Part shown: positions 15,632 to 23,839 of the stretch, piece after piece
Position numbering within the stretch: position 1 is the first letter of the stretch
How the letters are laid out: each line of letters begins with the position of its first letter
NCBI GenBank assembly: GCA_016936665.1
Contig: JAFGXI010000008.1
Coordinates: forward strand, 62,001 to 126,000
Direction: 5' to 3'
Length of the DNA stretch: 64,000 nucleotides
Source: Bacteroidales bacterium
GTDB lineage: Bacteria; Bacteroidota; Bacteroidia; Bacteroidales; JAFGXI01
The notes under the pieces: model-generated
What the model was told of the DNA's origin: nothing
Seen by the model: the letters and a program-made list of their open reading frames with translations, nothing else
Databases searched by the model: none
Position numbers and translations under genes: made by a program

Positions 15632-17497
15632 TTATAACATATTTTGAACAACAATCAATAAAGTCACGAGAAAAGCCACAACGTATATTGCGTATGTTTG
15701 ACCATTTCCTGTATATATTTTTCGAGTAAAATCGAATAATGCTTCTAATCCGTTGGCTACATCTTCATAAATCTTAGTTATAGATCGTTTATAAAGTGGG
15801 GCTGCAGCACGTTCGAATGGCTTGAAAAAATCTAACTGAAAAGTTAAATTTTCGTGCTCTAAAGGAATCTCCCCAGAGGTGCTAATATCTTTGGTCGATA
15901 CACCTCTTGTTCCTTTTCTTCCTTTAAAGGTTAGGAAGATTAAAGCTAACATAAAGGCAACTCCAATAGTGGTTGACACATATTGTAAGTTAACTGAATC
16001 TCCCCAAACGTTCGATAACACAGTCATGTTCCAAGTAACATCTGTAAAGCCTAAATATTCCATTCCGTGAGCAATTGGCTCAAAAACGATTCCGGGATAT
16101 GTGCCTGTAACAATTAAAAACAAGGCTAAAATAACCATTGGTATAACCATTGTAGCCGGAGCCTCCTTGACATGAGCGGTATCGTCTTCTTCTTGACCTA
16201 AGAATAATCCAAATAAAATTCGATATGAATATAAAAATGCTGCGGTACTAGAAAAAAAGACAACGACAACTAGGAAAAAGTTTCCGTTGGTTATTAACGC
16301 TTCATACAACATCCATTTTCCAACAAATCCCGATAATGGTGGGACGCCTGCAAGGGCTATAATCGATACTAATGTAACAAAGAACGTCCAAGGCATGCGA
16401 CGAATCAAGCCAGAAATTTTAGTCATATCGGTTGTTCCAACTTGTCTTTCTACAGCTCCTACAGCCATAAAGAGTGCTCCTTTAAAAACCGCATGCATAA
16501 TTGCCAAAAACAATGCAGACATTACGGCCAACTTTGTTCCTATTGCTAAACCAATAACGATATATCCTAATTGAGCGATAGACGAATAAGCTAATAATTT
16601 TTTGGCATCTTTTTGAACTAATGCATACAAGGTGGCAATTGCGGCTGTTATACCTCCGAGCCACGCCAATACATGACTTGTAAACTGACTAACTAAAGCA
16701 TAATCGAAATTATCTTGTAAACCACTAAACCTAAATACTCTTATTAAAACCAAGCCCATTCCAAAAACACCCATTTTAGATAATGCTCCGGAAAAAACAG
16801 AAGTATACGAAGCGGGGGTGTTGCTATAAGCTCTGGGAGCCCAAATATGCAAAGGCATTAATGCTGCTTTTACAGCAAAGCCTATTAGAAGTAGTATGCT
16901 AACCAACATTAAATTATCGATGGCATTTTCTTGAACTGCATTAAAGAACGCTTGTAATGAATAAGTACCTATTTCAGAATTAATTAAAACGATGGCTGTA
17001 AGCATTGCATAAGCTCCTATAGCACTCATTGCCATGTACCAAATTCCATTTTTTCTGAATCCTATACCATTCCAAACCACTATTAGGAAAGAAGACCATG
17101 TCATTATTTCCCAAAAGATAAAGAACGAAATAAAGTCCTTACTTATAATGATACCGAACATGGAGCCTATACTAAGTAAGAAATTCGCGTAAAAGCTTCC
17201 TTGTTGCGATTTATTTTGCATGTATTGAACAGAGTACAAACTCGCCAATATACCTAAACCAAATATGATATGAGCAAAAAGTATTGTATAATTATCTAAA
17301 GCCCATTCTAAGTTTAAGCCAATAATACTGAACGATAAGGCTTGCTCGTTCTGAAAACTCATATAAAACAAAACGGTTCCAGTCATGGTGGTCAACAAAG
17401 CGACCCAACCAGGTAATTTATTGCTAATCAACGACGACAAATAAGCTAATGTCGCCCCCGAAAAGAAAATTAATATTATCAATGCTAAAGTGTTCAT
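15632..17497 (-). CDS. Second antiporter-like subunit (MnhD/NuoL type, MbxH'-like)
   Basis: This 621-residue membrane protein has about 15 hydrophobic segments of the proton-translocating antiporter family. The TM7 lysine is kept in FAVKAALMPLHIWAPRAY, and the later KLLAYSSIAQLGYI and HAVFKGALFMAVGAVERQ helices carry the conserved lysine and histidine. A C-terminal extension of about 130 residues contains a charged segment and a final membrane helix, which may be a short lateral helix like that of NuoL. It follows the first antiporter gene by 3 bp. Two antiporter subunits in a row match the H-H' pair of Mbx operons and suggest two ion paths. Confidence 0.88.
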   Translation of the reverse strand: MNTLALIILIFFSGATLAYLSSLISNKLPGWVALLTTMTGTVLFYMSFQNEQALSFSIIGLNLEWALDNYTILFAHIIFGLGILASLYSVQYMQNKSQQGSFYANFLLSIGSMFGIIISKDFISFFIFWEIMTWSSFLIVVWNGIGFRKNGIWYMAMSAIGAYAMLTAIVLINSEIGTYSLQAFFNAVQENAIDNLMLVSILLLIGFAVKAALMPLHIWAPRAYSNTPASYTSVFSGALSKMGVFGMGLVLIRVFRFSGLQDNFDYALVSQFTSHVLAWLGGITAAIATLYALVQKDAKKLLAYSSIAQLGYIVIGLAIGTKLAVMSALFLAIMHAVFKGALFMAVGAVERQVGTTDMTKISGLIRRMPWTFFVTLVSIIALAGVPPLSGFVGKWMLYEALITNGNFFLVVVVFFSSTAAFLYSYRILFGLFLGQEEDDTAHVKEAPATMVIPMVILALFLIVTGTYPGIVFEPIAHGMEYLGFTDVTWNMTVLSNVWGDSVNLQYVSTTIGVAFMLALIFLTFKGRKGTRGVSTKDISTSGEIPLEHENLTFQLDFFKPFERAAAPLYKRSITKIYEDVANGLEALFDFTRKIYTGNGQTYAIYVVAFLVTLLIVVQNML

Positions 17498-17500
17498 ATC

Positions 17501-18988
17501 TTATCGTGGCAAGTTTTCTGTTAATACATTTTGGATATAATTTGATTTGTTGACCAAAGCATCACTCGCATGATGGATCCAATCAGTGACTAAATCAGGA
17601 TATACACCAATAATTATAATTAGAGCGCCTAAAACCGTCATTACCAAAACACTGTTTATGGTTGGTTTTTTGGGTTCTAATTCGGAAGTTTCGTCTTTAC
17701 TATATATTTTACCAATTACTCTGAAGTAGTAGATTATTTCTATCACACTCACACTTAAAACCGTAATAATAAGAAGCACCATTTGAGCATCGGCAGCTGC
17801 CATTAAGAAGTACAATTTACTCCAGAAACCACTGAATGGAGGCAAGCCAACAATTGCAAATGCACCTAATGCAAAGATGAACGACACAAATGGTAAATGC
17901 TTGGCCATACCTGTTAATTCTTTAATGGTTTTAGTTGTTGAGTTGTAAAGTAAATAACTGGCAGAGAAGAATAACATGCTTTTAATTAAAGCATGGTTCA
18001 ACATAAGGAATAAAGCTGCAAAAATAGCAGTGTCGGTACCAATTCCAAAAGCAATTAGCACAACACCCATTTGGCCAATACTTGAATAGGCCAACATTCT
18101 TTTAAGGTTATCTTGTCGCAGTGCCGCTAACTCGGCTATGATCATAGTAACTAAACCTAGAGCAATTAAAATAGTTCCTACTCCCGACAAATCGAAAATG
18201 GTATAAACGACTCTAACTAAAGCATATATTCCTCCTTTAACCACAATACCAGCAAATACAGCCCCGATTGGCCCCGGTGCTTGCGAGTAGGCATCTGGCG
18301 CCCATCCGTTTAGAGGGAACATTTCGGCCTCAATTCCAAATCCTACTAAAAACAGTACAAAAATAATGACCTTGAGATAATGAGGAACTTCGTGCATTTT
18401 CACGGCTAAATCGGCCATGTTCAAAGTACCCGTTTGCGTGTACAAAATCACTATTGCCAGTAATATTAATGCTGAGGCAAAAGAGCCTACCAACAAATAT
18501 TTGAAAGCAGCTTCTGCGCCATCGCGACCAGGATAAAAAGCAGTTAATGAATAGGCACTAATGGCTACAATTTCCAAGAAAACAAACAAGTTGAAAATAT
18601 CGCCTGTGAGTACTATACCGATAGAGCCTGTTACCAACATCATTAAAAGAATGAAGTACTTTTGAGCCGGCATATAGTCGATCTTTTTAAAGTGATAGCT
18701 ATAAACCCAAACCAAAAAGCCGATAAAACTCATCAAGCTAACCAAAAAGCCACTAAATGGTGTAAAAACCAAATTGATTCCCCAAGGAGCACTCCATCCT
18801 GCAATGACTTCAGAAATCATGGGCTGAGTCTCTAAACGCTGCATTAATACAACAGAAATTACAAGAAAATATAGGAACACTAATCCAGGCACAATACGTG
18901 CTAACTCTTTATGCAATTTTGAAAGCAGCGGAATTAAAAAGGCGGCTAACAAGGGCAATGCAATATAATGAACCGGTGATATATTCAT
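17501..18988 (-). CDS. First antiporter-like subunit (MnhD/MbxH-like)
   Basis: This 495-residue protein has about 14 membrane segments and the antiporter family core, including KRMLAYSSIGQMGV and LNHALIKSMLFFSASYL. At the TM7 lysine position the sequence reads FGIEAEMFPLNGWAPDAY, so Glu replaces the usual Lys. The acidic residue of TM5 is plausible in the EAAFKYLLVG segment. It follows the MnhC-like gene by 24 bp. It should move Na+ or H+ in the membrane arm. The Lys-to-Glu change may be typical of this branch, as I recall similar motifs in Mbh/Mbx-type subunits, but this should be checked by alignment. Confidence 0.88.
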   Translation of the reverse strand: MNISPVHYIALPLLAAFLIPLLSKLHKELARIVPGLVFLYFLVISVVLMQRLETQPMISEVIAGWSAPWGINLVFTPFSGFLVSLMSFIGFLVWVYSYHFKKIDYMPAQKYFILLMMLVTGSIGIVLTGDIFNLFVFLEIVAISAYSLTAFYPGRDGAEAAFKYLLVGSFASALILLAIVILYTQTGTLNMADLAVKMHEVPHYLKVIIFVLFLVGFGIEAEMFPLNGWAPDAYSQAPGPIGAVFAGIVVKGGIYALVRVVYTIFDLSGVGTILIALGLVTMIIAELAALRQDNLKRMLAYSSIGQMGVVLIAFGIGTDTAIFAALFLMLNHALIKSMLFFSASYLLYNSTTKTIKELTGMAKHLPFVSFIFALGAFAIVGLPPFSGFWSKLYFLMAAADAQMVLLIITVLSVSVIEIIYYFRVIGKIYSKDETSELEPKKPTINSVLVMTVLGALIIIIGVYPDLVTDWIHHASDALVNKSNYIQNVLTENLPR

Positions 18989-19012
18989 GGTGTCTATTTT
19001 TTATATCTTAAA

Positions 19013-19387
19013 TTACCATTTTAATGATTTAATCTCGTCGATGCGTACCGTACCGTGATGTTTGTACAAACGAATGACTAAAGAAAGAGCCACTGCTGTT
19101 ACAGCAAACCCGATAACAATAGCTGTAAGTACCAATGCTTGAGGTACAGGATCTACCATATTTGTAGCAGCATCTTCGTATCCGGGAGAAAATATTGGTG
19201 CTGTTCCATTATTAATGTATCCAATGGCGACAAACAATAAGTGTAATCCTGCATCAACCAAAGACATTCCTATTACGATTTTTATTAAGTGTTTTTTTAT
19301 TAACACTGCATAAATACCTATCAAGATTAATGCTATGGCTGAGCCATAAACACTAATGGTTACTATATTTTGAAAATCAAAATCCAT
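19013..19387 (-). CDS. MnhC/NuoK-like subunit
   Basis: This 124-residue protein has three membrane helices and matches the Mrp MnhC/NuoK family: VIGMSLVDAGLHLLFVAIG in the middle helix and VDPVPQALVLTAIVIGFAVTA in the third, the latter a very conserved Mrp signature. The glutamate of the canonical GxELxxNA motif (MnhC/NuoK) is replaced by Asp in this helix (VDAGLHL). It lies 7 bp downstream of the MnhB-like gene and helps form the ion path next to the antiporter subunits. Confidence 0.88.
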   Translation of the reverse strand: MDFDFQNIVTISVYGSAIALILIGIYAVLIKKHLIKIVIGMSLVDAGLHLLFVAIGYINNGTAPIFSPGYEDAATNMVDPVPQALVLTAIVIGFAVTAVALSLVIRLYKHHGTVRIDEIKSLKW

Positions 19388-19394
19388 CGTTCTA

Positions 19395-20138
19395 TTATTT
19401 TTCGTTTTGATTAGAAGGAACAGATTTCTCTTCTTTTGTATTTAAAAGAATATCTAACACACCTGTCAATTCTGCAGCAACTTTAAAGCCTACTGCAATG
19501 TAAATAATAGGTATTGCCCCTCCACTGATTAGACTATTTAGGACTCCTTTTGGGAAATAGCTATTTTCGAGAAAAGTTCCTCCTGTAATTAATCCCCAAA
19601 GTCCTATCGATACAAAAAGAACCCCGGCTAAACTTTCTACCCAAGTTAACATACTATGACTAACATGGTATTTTTGATAGGCAATCAGCATAAGCAAGAA
19701 GCCTGTAGCTATGATGGCTCCTCCCTGAAAACCGCCACCCGGCGTTAAATGACCATGGATAAATACATAGATTCCCAATAATACAACCAATGGGAATAAA
19801 AATTTAGAGCCGGTTTGCAATAATGAACTTGAAGGCTTGTTTATTCGTTCAACTTCTTCTTCTTTTCTTCGATACAAAATACTGGCTAAGCCTGTAGATG
19901 CTAAGAAGAGAACGGTAACTTCGCCTAAAGTATCGAAACCTCTGTAGTTAACTACAATAGCAGTTACGACATTAGATACGGCCGACTTTTCTTTAGTATT
20001 GTTAAGATAATAAGCGCCAACAGTTGCTTCATCTTGTGGCTGACCTAATCGATTTTGACCAAAAGGTATTTGCAAAAAAGCAATCGTTAAGTAGAATCCT
20101 AAAATTGCCAACAAGGCTATAACAAAAAACTTTTTCAT
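19395..20138 (-). CDS. MbhE-MnhB fusion-type subunit
   Basis: This 247-residue membrane protein carries two Mrp/Mbh modules. Residues about 1-90 match MbhE (motif TAIVVNYRGFDTLGEVTVLFLA), and residues about 110-235 match MnhB (motif HGHLTPGGGFQGG followed by three helices). In MnhA the MbhE-like part is at the C-terminus; here it is joined to MnhB. The tail after residue 230 is short and charged. It lies between the MbhD-like gene (5 bp upstream) and the MnhC-like gene (7 bp downstream), as in Mbh/Mbx operons. Confidence 0.87.
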   Translation of the reverse strand: MKKFFVIALLAILGFYLTIAFLQIPFGQNRLGQPQDEATVGAYYLNNTKEKSAVSNVVTAIVVNYRGFDTLGEVTVLFLASTGLASILYRRKEEEVERINKPSSSLLQTGSKFLFPLVVLLGIYVFIHGHLTPGGGFQGGAIIATGFLLMLIAYQKYHVSHSMLTWVESLAGVLFVSIGLWGLITGGTFLENSYFPKGVLNSLISGGAIPIIYIAVGFKVAAELTGVLDILLNTKEEKSVPSNQNEK

Positions 20139-20143
20139 GCCTC

Positions 20144-20431
20144 TTATTCTTTTTTATTATTAAATCCAGACTGAGCATTATCGTTTTCGTATCTGGCTGT
20201 ATTTCGAATTGTGATAACAAAAGCAATCGTTGTTAAAGCAATACCTATTGCCGCCTCTGTAAGCGCAACATCCGGAGCTTGCAACATTAAAAAAACGATT
20301 GAAAGAATTAAACTGACTACACCTGTTGCTATTACTGCATAAAGCAAATCTTTTTGGCGAATTGCATAAAGCGCAACATAAACCAAGAGCATAGCTAGGA
20401 GCACAATCGCTCCTGTATAAACGTAAATCAT
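20144..20431 (-). CDS. MbhD-like subunit (DUF4040)
   Basis: This 95-residue protein has three hydrophobic segments and the DUF4040/MbhD hallmark LTEAAIGIALTTIAFVITI in the last one. In Mrp antiporters this module forms part of the C-terminal half of MnhA. Its start overlaps the MnhG-like stop by 4 bp. It is expected to build the ion-entry region with the MbhE-MnhB subunit. Confidence 0.86.
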   Translation of the reverse strand: MIYVYTGAIVLLAMLLVYVALYAIRQKDLLYAVIATGVVSLILSIVFLMLQAPDVALTEAAIGIALTTIAFVITIRNTARYENDNAQSGFNNKKE

Positions 20432-20784
20432 AAACGGTCCTCCTCTTTTGGTAATATTTCAGCTACTTTTTCGTAGGCATCCATTTTCTTTTTCATAAAT
20501 GGCTTTAAATTGTTTTTATATGCACTACGTCCAAGCGCATGAGAGCTAAGTGGATTCGCTACAGCAATAAATACCACAATAATTAATGACTTAATCATCC
20601 ATTCGGGCTGGATAAATCCGACTCCCAGAATAAGACTCATAGCTCCTAATGTAGAGGCTTTTGTTCCTGCTTGCAAACGATTGTAGAAATCCGGCATCCT
20701 AAAAATACCTAAAGCTCCTAAAAATAAAAACAAGCTACCGAATACGATAAGACCTTGTCCGATATATTTTAAATATTCCATCAT
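20428..20784 (-). CDS. MnhG-like subunit
   Basis: This 118-residue protein has three membrane helices and the MnhG motif GIFRMPDFYNRLQAGTKASTLG (seen in part, residues about 27-48), followed by VFIAVANPLSSHALGRSAY. The C-terminal 30 residues are basic and cytoplasmic. The start overlaps the MnhF-like stop, and the ATG is doubled (ATGATG), so the true start may be one codon later. It is the third Mrp subunit of the complex. Confidence 0.88.
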   Translation of the reverse strand: MMEYLKYIGQGLIVFGSLFLFLGALGIFRMPDFYNRLQAGTKASTLGAMSLILGVGFIQPEWMIKSLIIVVFIAVANPLSSHALGRSAYKNNLKPFMKKKMDAYEKVAEILPKEEDRL

Positions 20785-21038
20785 AATGCTCTTTCTAAGT
20801 ATCTGGCAACTACAATAACTCCAATAAACCCAAGTACACCATATATTAATGCAACATCGACATAAATGTAGCGATCGAAGTAAAGAGCCATTAAGGCCAG
20901 TGCTGCTGTAATAATGATAGACATTGTATCTAAAGCGACCACACGATCGGCTGCCGTTGGTCCTTTAATTAGTCTTATAAAACCTAACAATAATGCTAAA
21001 CTTATAAAGACAATTGCTATAAGGTAATACCATTCCAT
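20781..21038 (-). CDS. MnhF-like subunit
   Basis: This 85-residue protein has three helices and the MnhF core motif LIKGPTAADRVVALDTMS, followed by a helix with DVALIYGVLGFIGVIVVARYLER. The length is standard. The start shares one base with the MnhE-like stop. It is part of the Mrp-type membrane arm. Confidence 0.88.
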   Translation of the reverse strand: MEWYYLIAIVFISLALLLGFIRLIKGPTAADRVVALDTMSIIITAALALMALYFDRYIYVDVALIYGVLGFIGVIVVARYLERAL

Positions 21039-21544
21039 TATCCGTAAATTTTAAGTAGTATCTTTTCGAAAGGTTCTGCCACTTTCATATATGCTTGTTC
21101 AGGGTCTTCTGTTTCGACATCGATCCAATGCACGTAAAACATATCATCGATAACATCGATTGTTACTGTACCTGGTGTTAGAGTGATGCTGTTGGCTAAA
21201 ACCATTTTAGCGAATTCTGAAGTTAATTGTGTTTTAAACTCGACAATTCCCGGATTAATAGGTAATGATGGCGAAATAACTCTTTTGGCAACATCTAAAT
21301 TCGCTTTGATTAAAGCAAATAAAAACACAAAGAAGTACTGTACAAGATAAATCAGTTTTAGCGGAGAATAAATAGTCATTCCTCCTTTCGACATTTTATA
21401 TGTGAAAAAAGCAAGAATTGCGGCTACGATTGCTCCAGTGATTAACTCTGCCCATTCTAGCGATGTTGTAAAGGCATACCATACTACGAAGAAGAGTAAA
21501 AAGGCGTATACCCATTGACTGATGGCGGAAGGCTTTCCAGACAT
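21038..21544 (-). CDS. MnhE-like subunit, first gene of the Mbx-like operon
   Basis: This 168-residue protein has two or three N-terminal membrane segments and a soluble C-terminal domain. The family motifs are visible: FALIKANLDVAKRVISP, then MVLANSITLTPGTVTIDV and the HWIDVETED stretch. I chose the ATG at 21544; an in-frame ATG at 21571 would lie upstream of the predicted transcription start. It opens the 13-gene operon that runs to the terminator at about 10400. Genes are separated by 0-24 bp until the 164 bp gap before the ferredoxin fusion. Confidence 0.87.
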   Translation of the reverse strand: MSGKPSAISQWVYAFLLFFVVWYAFTTSLEWAELITGAIVAAILAFFTYKMSKGGMTIYSPLKLIYLVQYFFVFLFALIKANLDVAKRVISPSLPINPGIVEFKTQLTSEFAKMVLANSITLTPGTVTIDVIDDMFYVHWIDVETEDPEQAYMKVAEPFEKILLKIYG

Positions 21545-21568
21545 AATATCAATATTTTGATTTCGGAA

Positions 21569-21589
21569 CAAAAATATAGATATCTATAT
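21569..21589 (-). promoter_or_regulatory. Candidate promoter and palindrome upstream of the Mbx-like operon
   Basis: The minus-strand sequence TATTTTTG (21576 to 21569) fits the TAnnTTTG element and would start transcription about 18 nt before the ATG at 21544. Overlapping it, 21574-21589 is a perfect 16 bp palindrome (ATATAGATATCTATAT). A further AATGTT/AACATT inverted repeat lies about 30 bp upstream. The region is very AT-rich, so chance is possible, and no -33 TTG is evident. Confidence 0.3.
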
Positions 21590-21713
21590 GTCTGCTTCGC
21601 TCATTTTCTAATGTTGTAGAACATTAAGAAAACATTTATATAGAATCTAAATTGCAAAAAAAACAAAATGTATTTGTAGAATATAATTATTGTCTAAATC
21701 AAAAAAAAATGAT

Positions 21714-22265
21714 TTAATCCCAACTCAACAATACAGAGAACATATTATCGTACAAAGGGTAAACTGTTTCGAAAGTTACATTTTTACAATTGGCTAGTTC
21801 CAAAGCTCTCACACACCATCCTATAGTTCGATAATCTAGTATATCATCTTTATCAGAAAGATGGTTAGTACTTAAAATCAGCGATTTTTTCTTCTCTTCA
21901 TCGATGTGAACATCTACATTATCGTAATACAAAGAAATTATACGCTTGGCTGCTTTCATTAAAGCTTTTGGTGTCGCAATTAATAAAAACACTTTATAAA
22001 CACCTTTAAGACCAAAATCGGCACTGAACTGCCCTAAATCTAGTGCTGCTTTCTTGTAGTCGCTATTGTAGGCTAGGTCTGCTAAGACCTCTAAAGGCTT
22101 GTGGTAATACATATCTACATCGTACCAAGCTGTTGTTTTAATCAATCCGGAGTATGTAACCTTAGCTTCCGGATGGATGCCGTTTAACCATTGTTGGTAC
22201 TTTTGTGGAAATTTTTCTTTAACAAAATTACGGGTAGAGTTCAAGCCCGTTCCTTTAACATTCAT
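21714..22265 (-). CDS. DUF2378-like (TIGR02265) protein of unknown function
   Basis: This 183-residue protein resembles the DUF2378/TIGR02265 family known mainly from myxobacteria, a fold related to heme-NO-binding/V4R domains. Points of likeness are the MNVKGTGLNSTRNFVKEKF opening, the ITTAWYDVDMYY-like middle, GLKGVYKVFLLIATPKALMK, and a C-terminal half ending in a strand. No heme ligand can be named with confidence. It lies between mnmE (39 bp upstream) and the Mbx-like operon (169 bp downstream). It could be a small-molecule or redox sensor, but nothing proves it. The family call is by eye. Confidence 0.6.
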   Translation of the reverse strand: MNVKGTGLNSTRNFVKEKFPQKYQQWLNGIHPEAKVTYSGLIKTTAWYDVDMYYHKPLEVLADLAYNSDYKKAALDLGQFSADFGLKGVYKVFLLIATPKALMKAAKRIISLYYDNVDVHIDEEKKKSLILSTNHLSDKDDILDYRTIGWCVRALELANCKNVTFETVYPLYDNMFSVLLSWD

Positions 22266-22303
22266 AATATTAGTTTTTTATAGGTCTTCAAATTTAAACA
22301 ATT

Positions 22304-23701
22304 TTACTTTCCGATACAAAAATTCGCAAAAATATATCCTAGTAAATCGTCGTGTGTAATTTCTCCAGTTATCGACCCAATATGGTGATTAGCTTGTCGT
22401 ACATCCATTGCTAATAAATCGGTTGGCATCTGGTTTATCAAGCCTTGTTCTGCTCTTTCTAAAGCTAATTTAGCATCGCTCAATGCTTCTAAATGTCTTA
22501 AATTGCTCACTACAACTGTTTGTTGATTATAGTTAGATTGTATTAACTCGACTAAAGTTCTTTCGAGTTTATCGATATTTAAATTACCTTTTGCCGATAA
22601 CAGAATAGAATTAATGTCAAAATTTAGTTCTGCATTTATCTTTTTTTGTTCCTCATCGCTGAGCTGATCGGCTTTATTTAAAACTACAATTTGTTTTACA
22701 TTTTCTCCGGCATGCCGCCCTGTTTCGTTTAACCATTTCAAGTTTTCTTTTATCGACTGCGTAACATCTAGCATCCAGATAACTACTTGCGCTTTTTGTA
22801 ATTTCTTTTTGGCAATATCGATGCCTAAATTTTCGATATGATCTTTTGTTTCTCTAATACCGGCAGTATCAATAAAACGAAACAAAATACCTTCGATATT
22901 TATTGTGTCTTCTATAGCATCGCGAGTGGTTCCCGGAATATCGGAAACAATAGCTTTATCATCTTTAAGCAGTCGATTTAGCAAAGTAGACTTCCCCACA
23001 TTAGGTTGACCTACAATAGCAACCGAAACACCATTTTTAATTGCATTACCATAATCGAAAGAAGCAATCAAACCTTGTACAAAAGATTGTAATTTGTTAA
23101 GAGCCTTTAAGAGTTCTGTTCGATTGGCAAACTCGACATCTTCTTCGCTAAAATCTAATTCCAGTTCTAATAAAGAAGCAAACCGGATCATTTCCTTGCG
23201 AAGCGCTTGTAATTCTCTCGAAAAAGTCCCCTTAAGCTGATTAATGGCTACTTGATGCATTGCACGACTTTCGGAAGCAATCAGATCGGCTACACTTTCT
23301 GCTTGCGCAAGATCCATTTTACCATTGGCAAAAGCACGCTGCGTAAAGGCCCCCGGACTTGCTAAATCTGCACCATTTTTCACCAATAGTTGCATTATTT
23401 TCTGTTGAATGTATGTAGAAGCGTGGCAAGATATTTCGATACTATCTTCTCCTGTGTATGATTTTGGGGCTTTAAATACAGTAACAAGGACTTCGTCGAT
23501 GAGTGTTTGATCATCCCAAATTTCTCCATACCAAACGGTATTGCCTTTTTGCTGGGAGAGCTGTATTCCTTTTTGAATTGGCCTAAAAACTTTTTCAATA
23601 ATTGAAAAAGTTTCGGAGCCTGACATTCTGATAACAGCAATTGCACCACTCCCTCGAGCAGTAGCAATAGCACATATGGTAGAAGGACTTAAAAAATGCA
23701 T
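22304..23701 (-). CDS. mnmE: tRNA modification GTPase MnmE
   Basis: This 465-residue protein is MnmE, which with MnmG makes the cmnm5 modification at U34 of certain tRNAs. The N-terminal folate-binding domain starts FLSPSTICAIATARGSGAIAVIRMSG. The central G domain has GQPNVGKSTLLN (P-loop), DTAG, and NKAD motifs. The C-terminal CIGK motif that holds the catalytic cysteine is intact. The length is standard. It is probably transcribed from a weak promoter with a TAnnTTTG element at 23720-23727, and may read into the DUF2378-like gene 39 bp downstream. Confidence 0.97.
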   Translation of the reverse strand: MHFLSPSTICAIATARGSGAIAVIRMSGSETFSIIEKVFRPIQKGIQLSQQKGNTVWYGEIWDDQTLIDEVLVTVFKAPKSYTGEDSIEISCHASTYIQQKIMQLLVKNGADLASPGAFTQRAFANGKMDLAQAESVADLIASESRAMHQVAINQLKGTFSRELQALRKEMIRFASLLELELDFSEEDVEFANRTELLKALNKLQSFVQGLIASFDYGNAIKNGVSVAIVGQPNVGKSTLLNRLLKDDKAIVSDIPGTTRDAIEDTINIEGILFRFIDTAGIRETKDHIENLGIDIAKKKLQKAQVVIWMLDVTQSIKENLKWLNETGRHAGENVKQIVVLNKADQLSDEEQKKINAELNFDINSILLSAKGNLNIDKLERTLVELIQSNYNQQTVVVSNLRHLEALSDAKLALERAEQGLINQMPTDLLAMDVRQANHHIGSITGEITHDDLLGYIFANFCIGK

Positions 23702-23719
23702 GCTTAATTTAAATATTTA

Positions 23720-23727
23720 CAAAGGTA
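23720..23727 (-). promoter_or_regulatory. Candidate -7 element for mnmE
   Basis: The minus-strand TACCTTTG fits TAnnTTTG and would place the transcription start about 12 nt before the mnmE ATG at 23701. No -33 element at standard spacing is visible. Confidence 0.3.
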
Positions 23728-23839
23728 ATGTTTTAATCAAATTCTATAATAAAATAGATAATCGTAGTTTCTATTTCAAAAGGAGAAAAAAAAATTATTA
23801 CCTTAGAGCGTTTTATTATGCATTATTAAATTATTAGAT

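Noticed and set aside
12432..21544. Ordinary respiratory complex I (Nuo)
   Set aside because: NuoE, F, G, A, J and N are absent, Mrp-type subunits are present and the quinone-site residues are lost.
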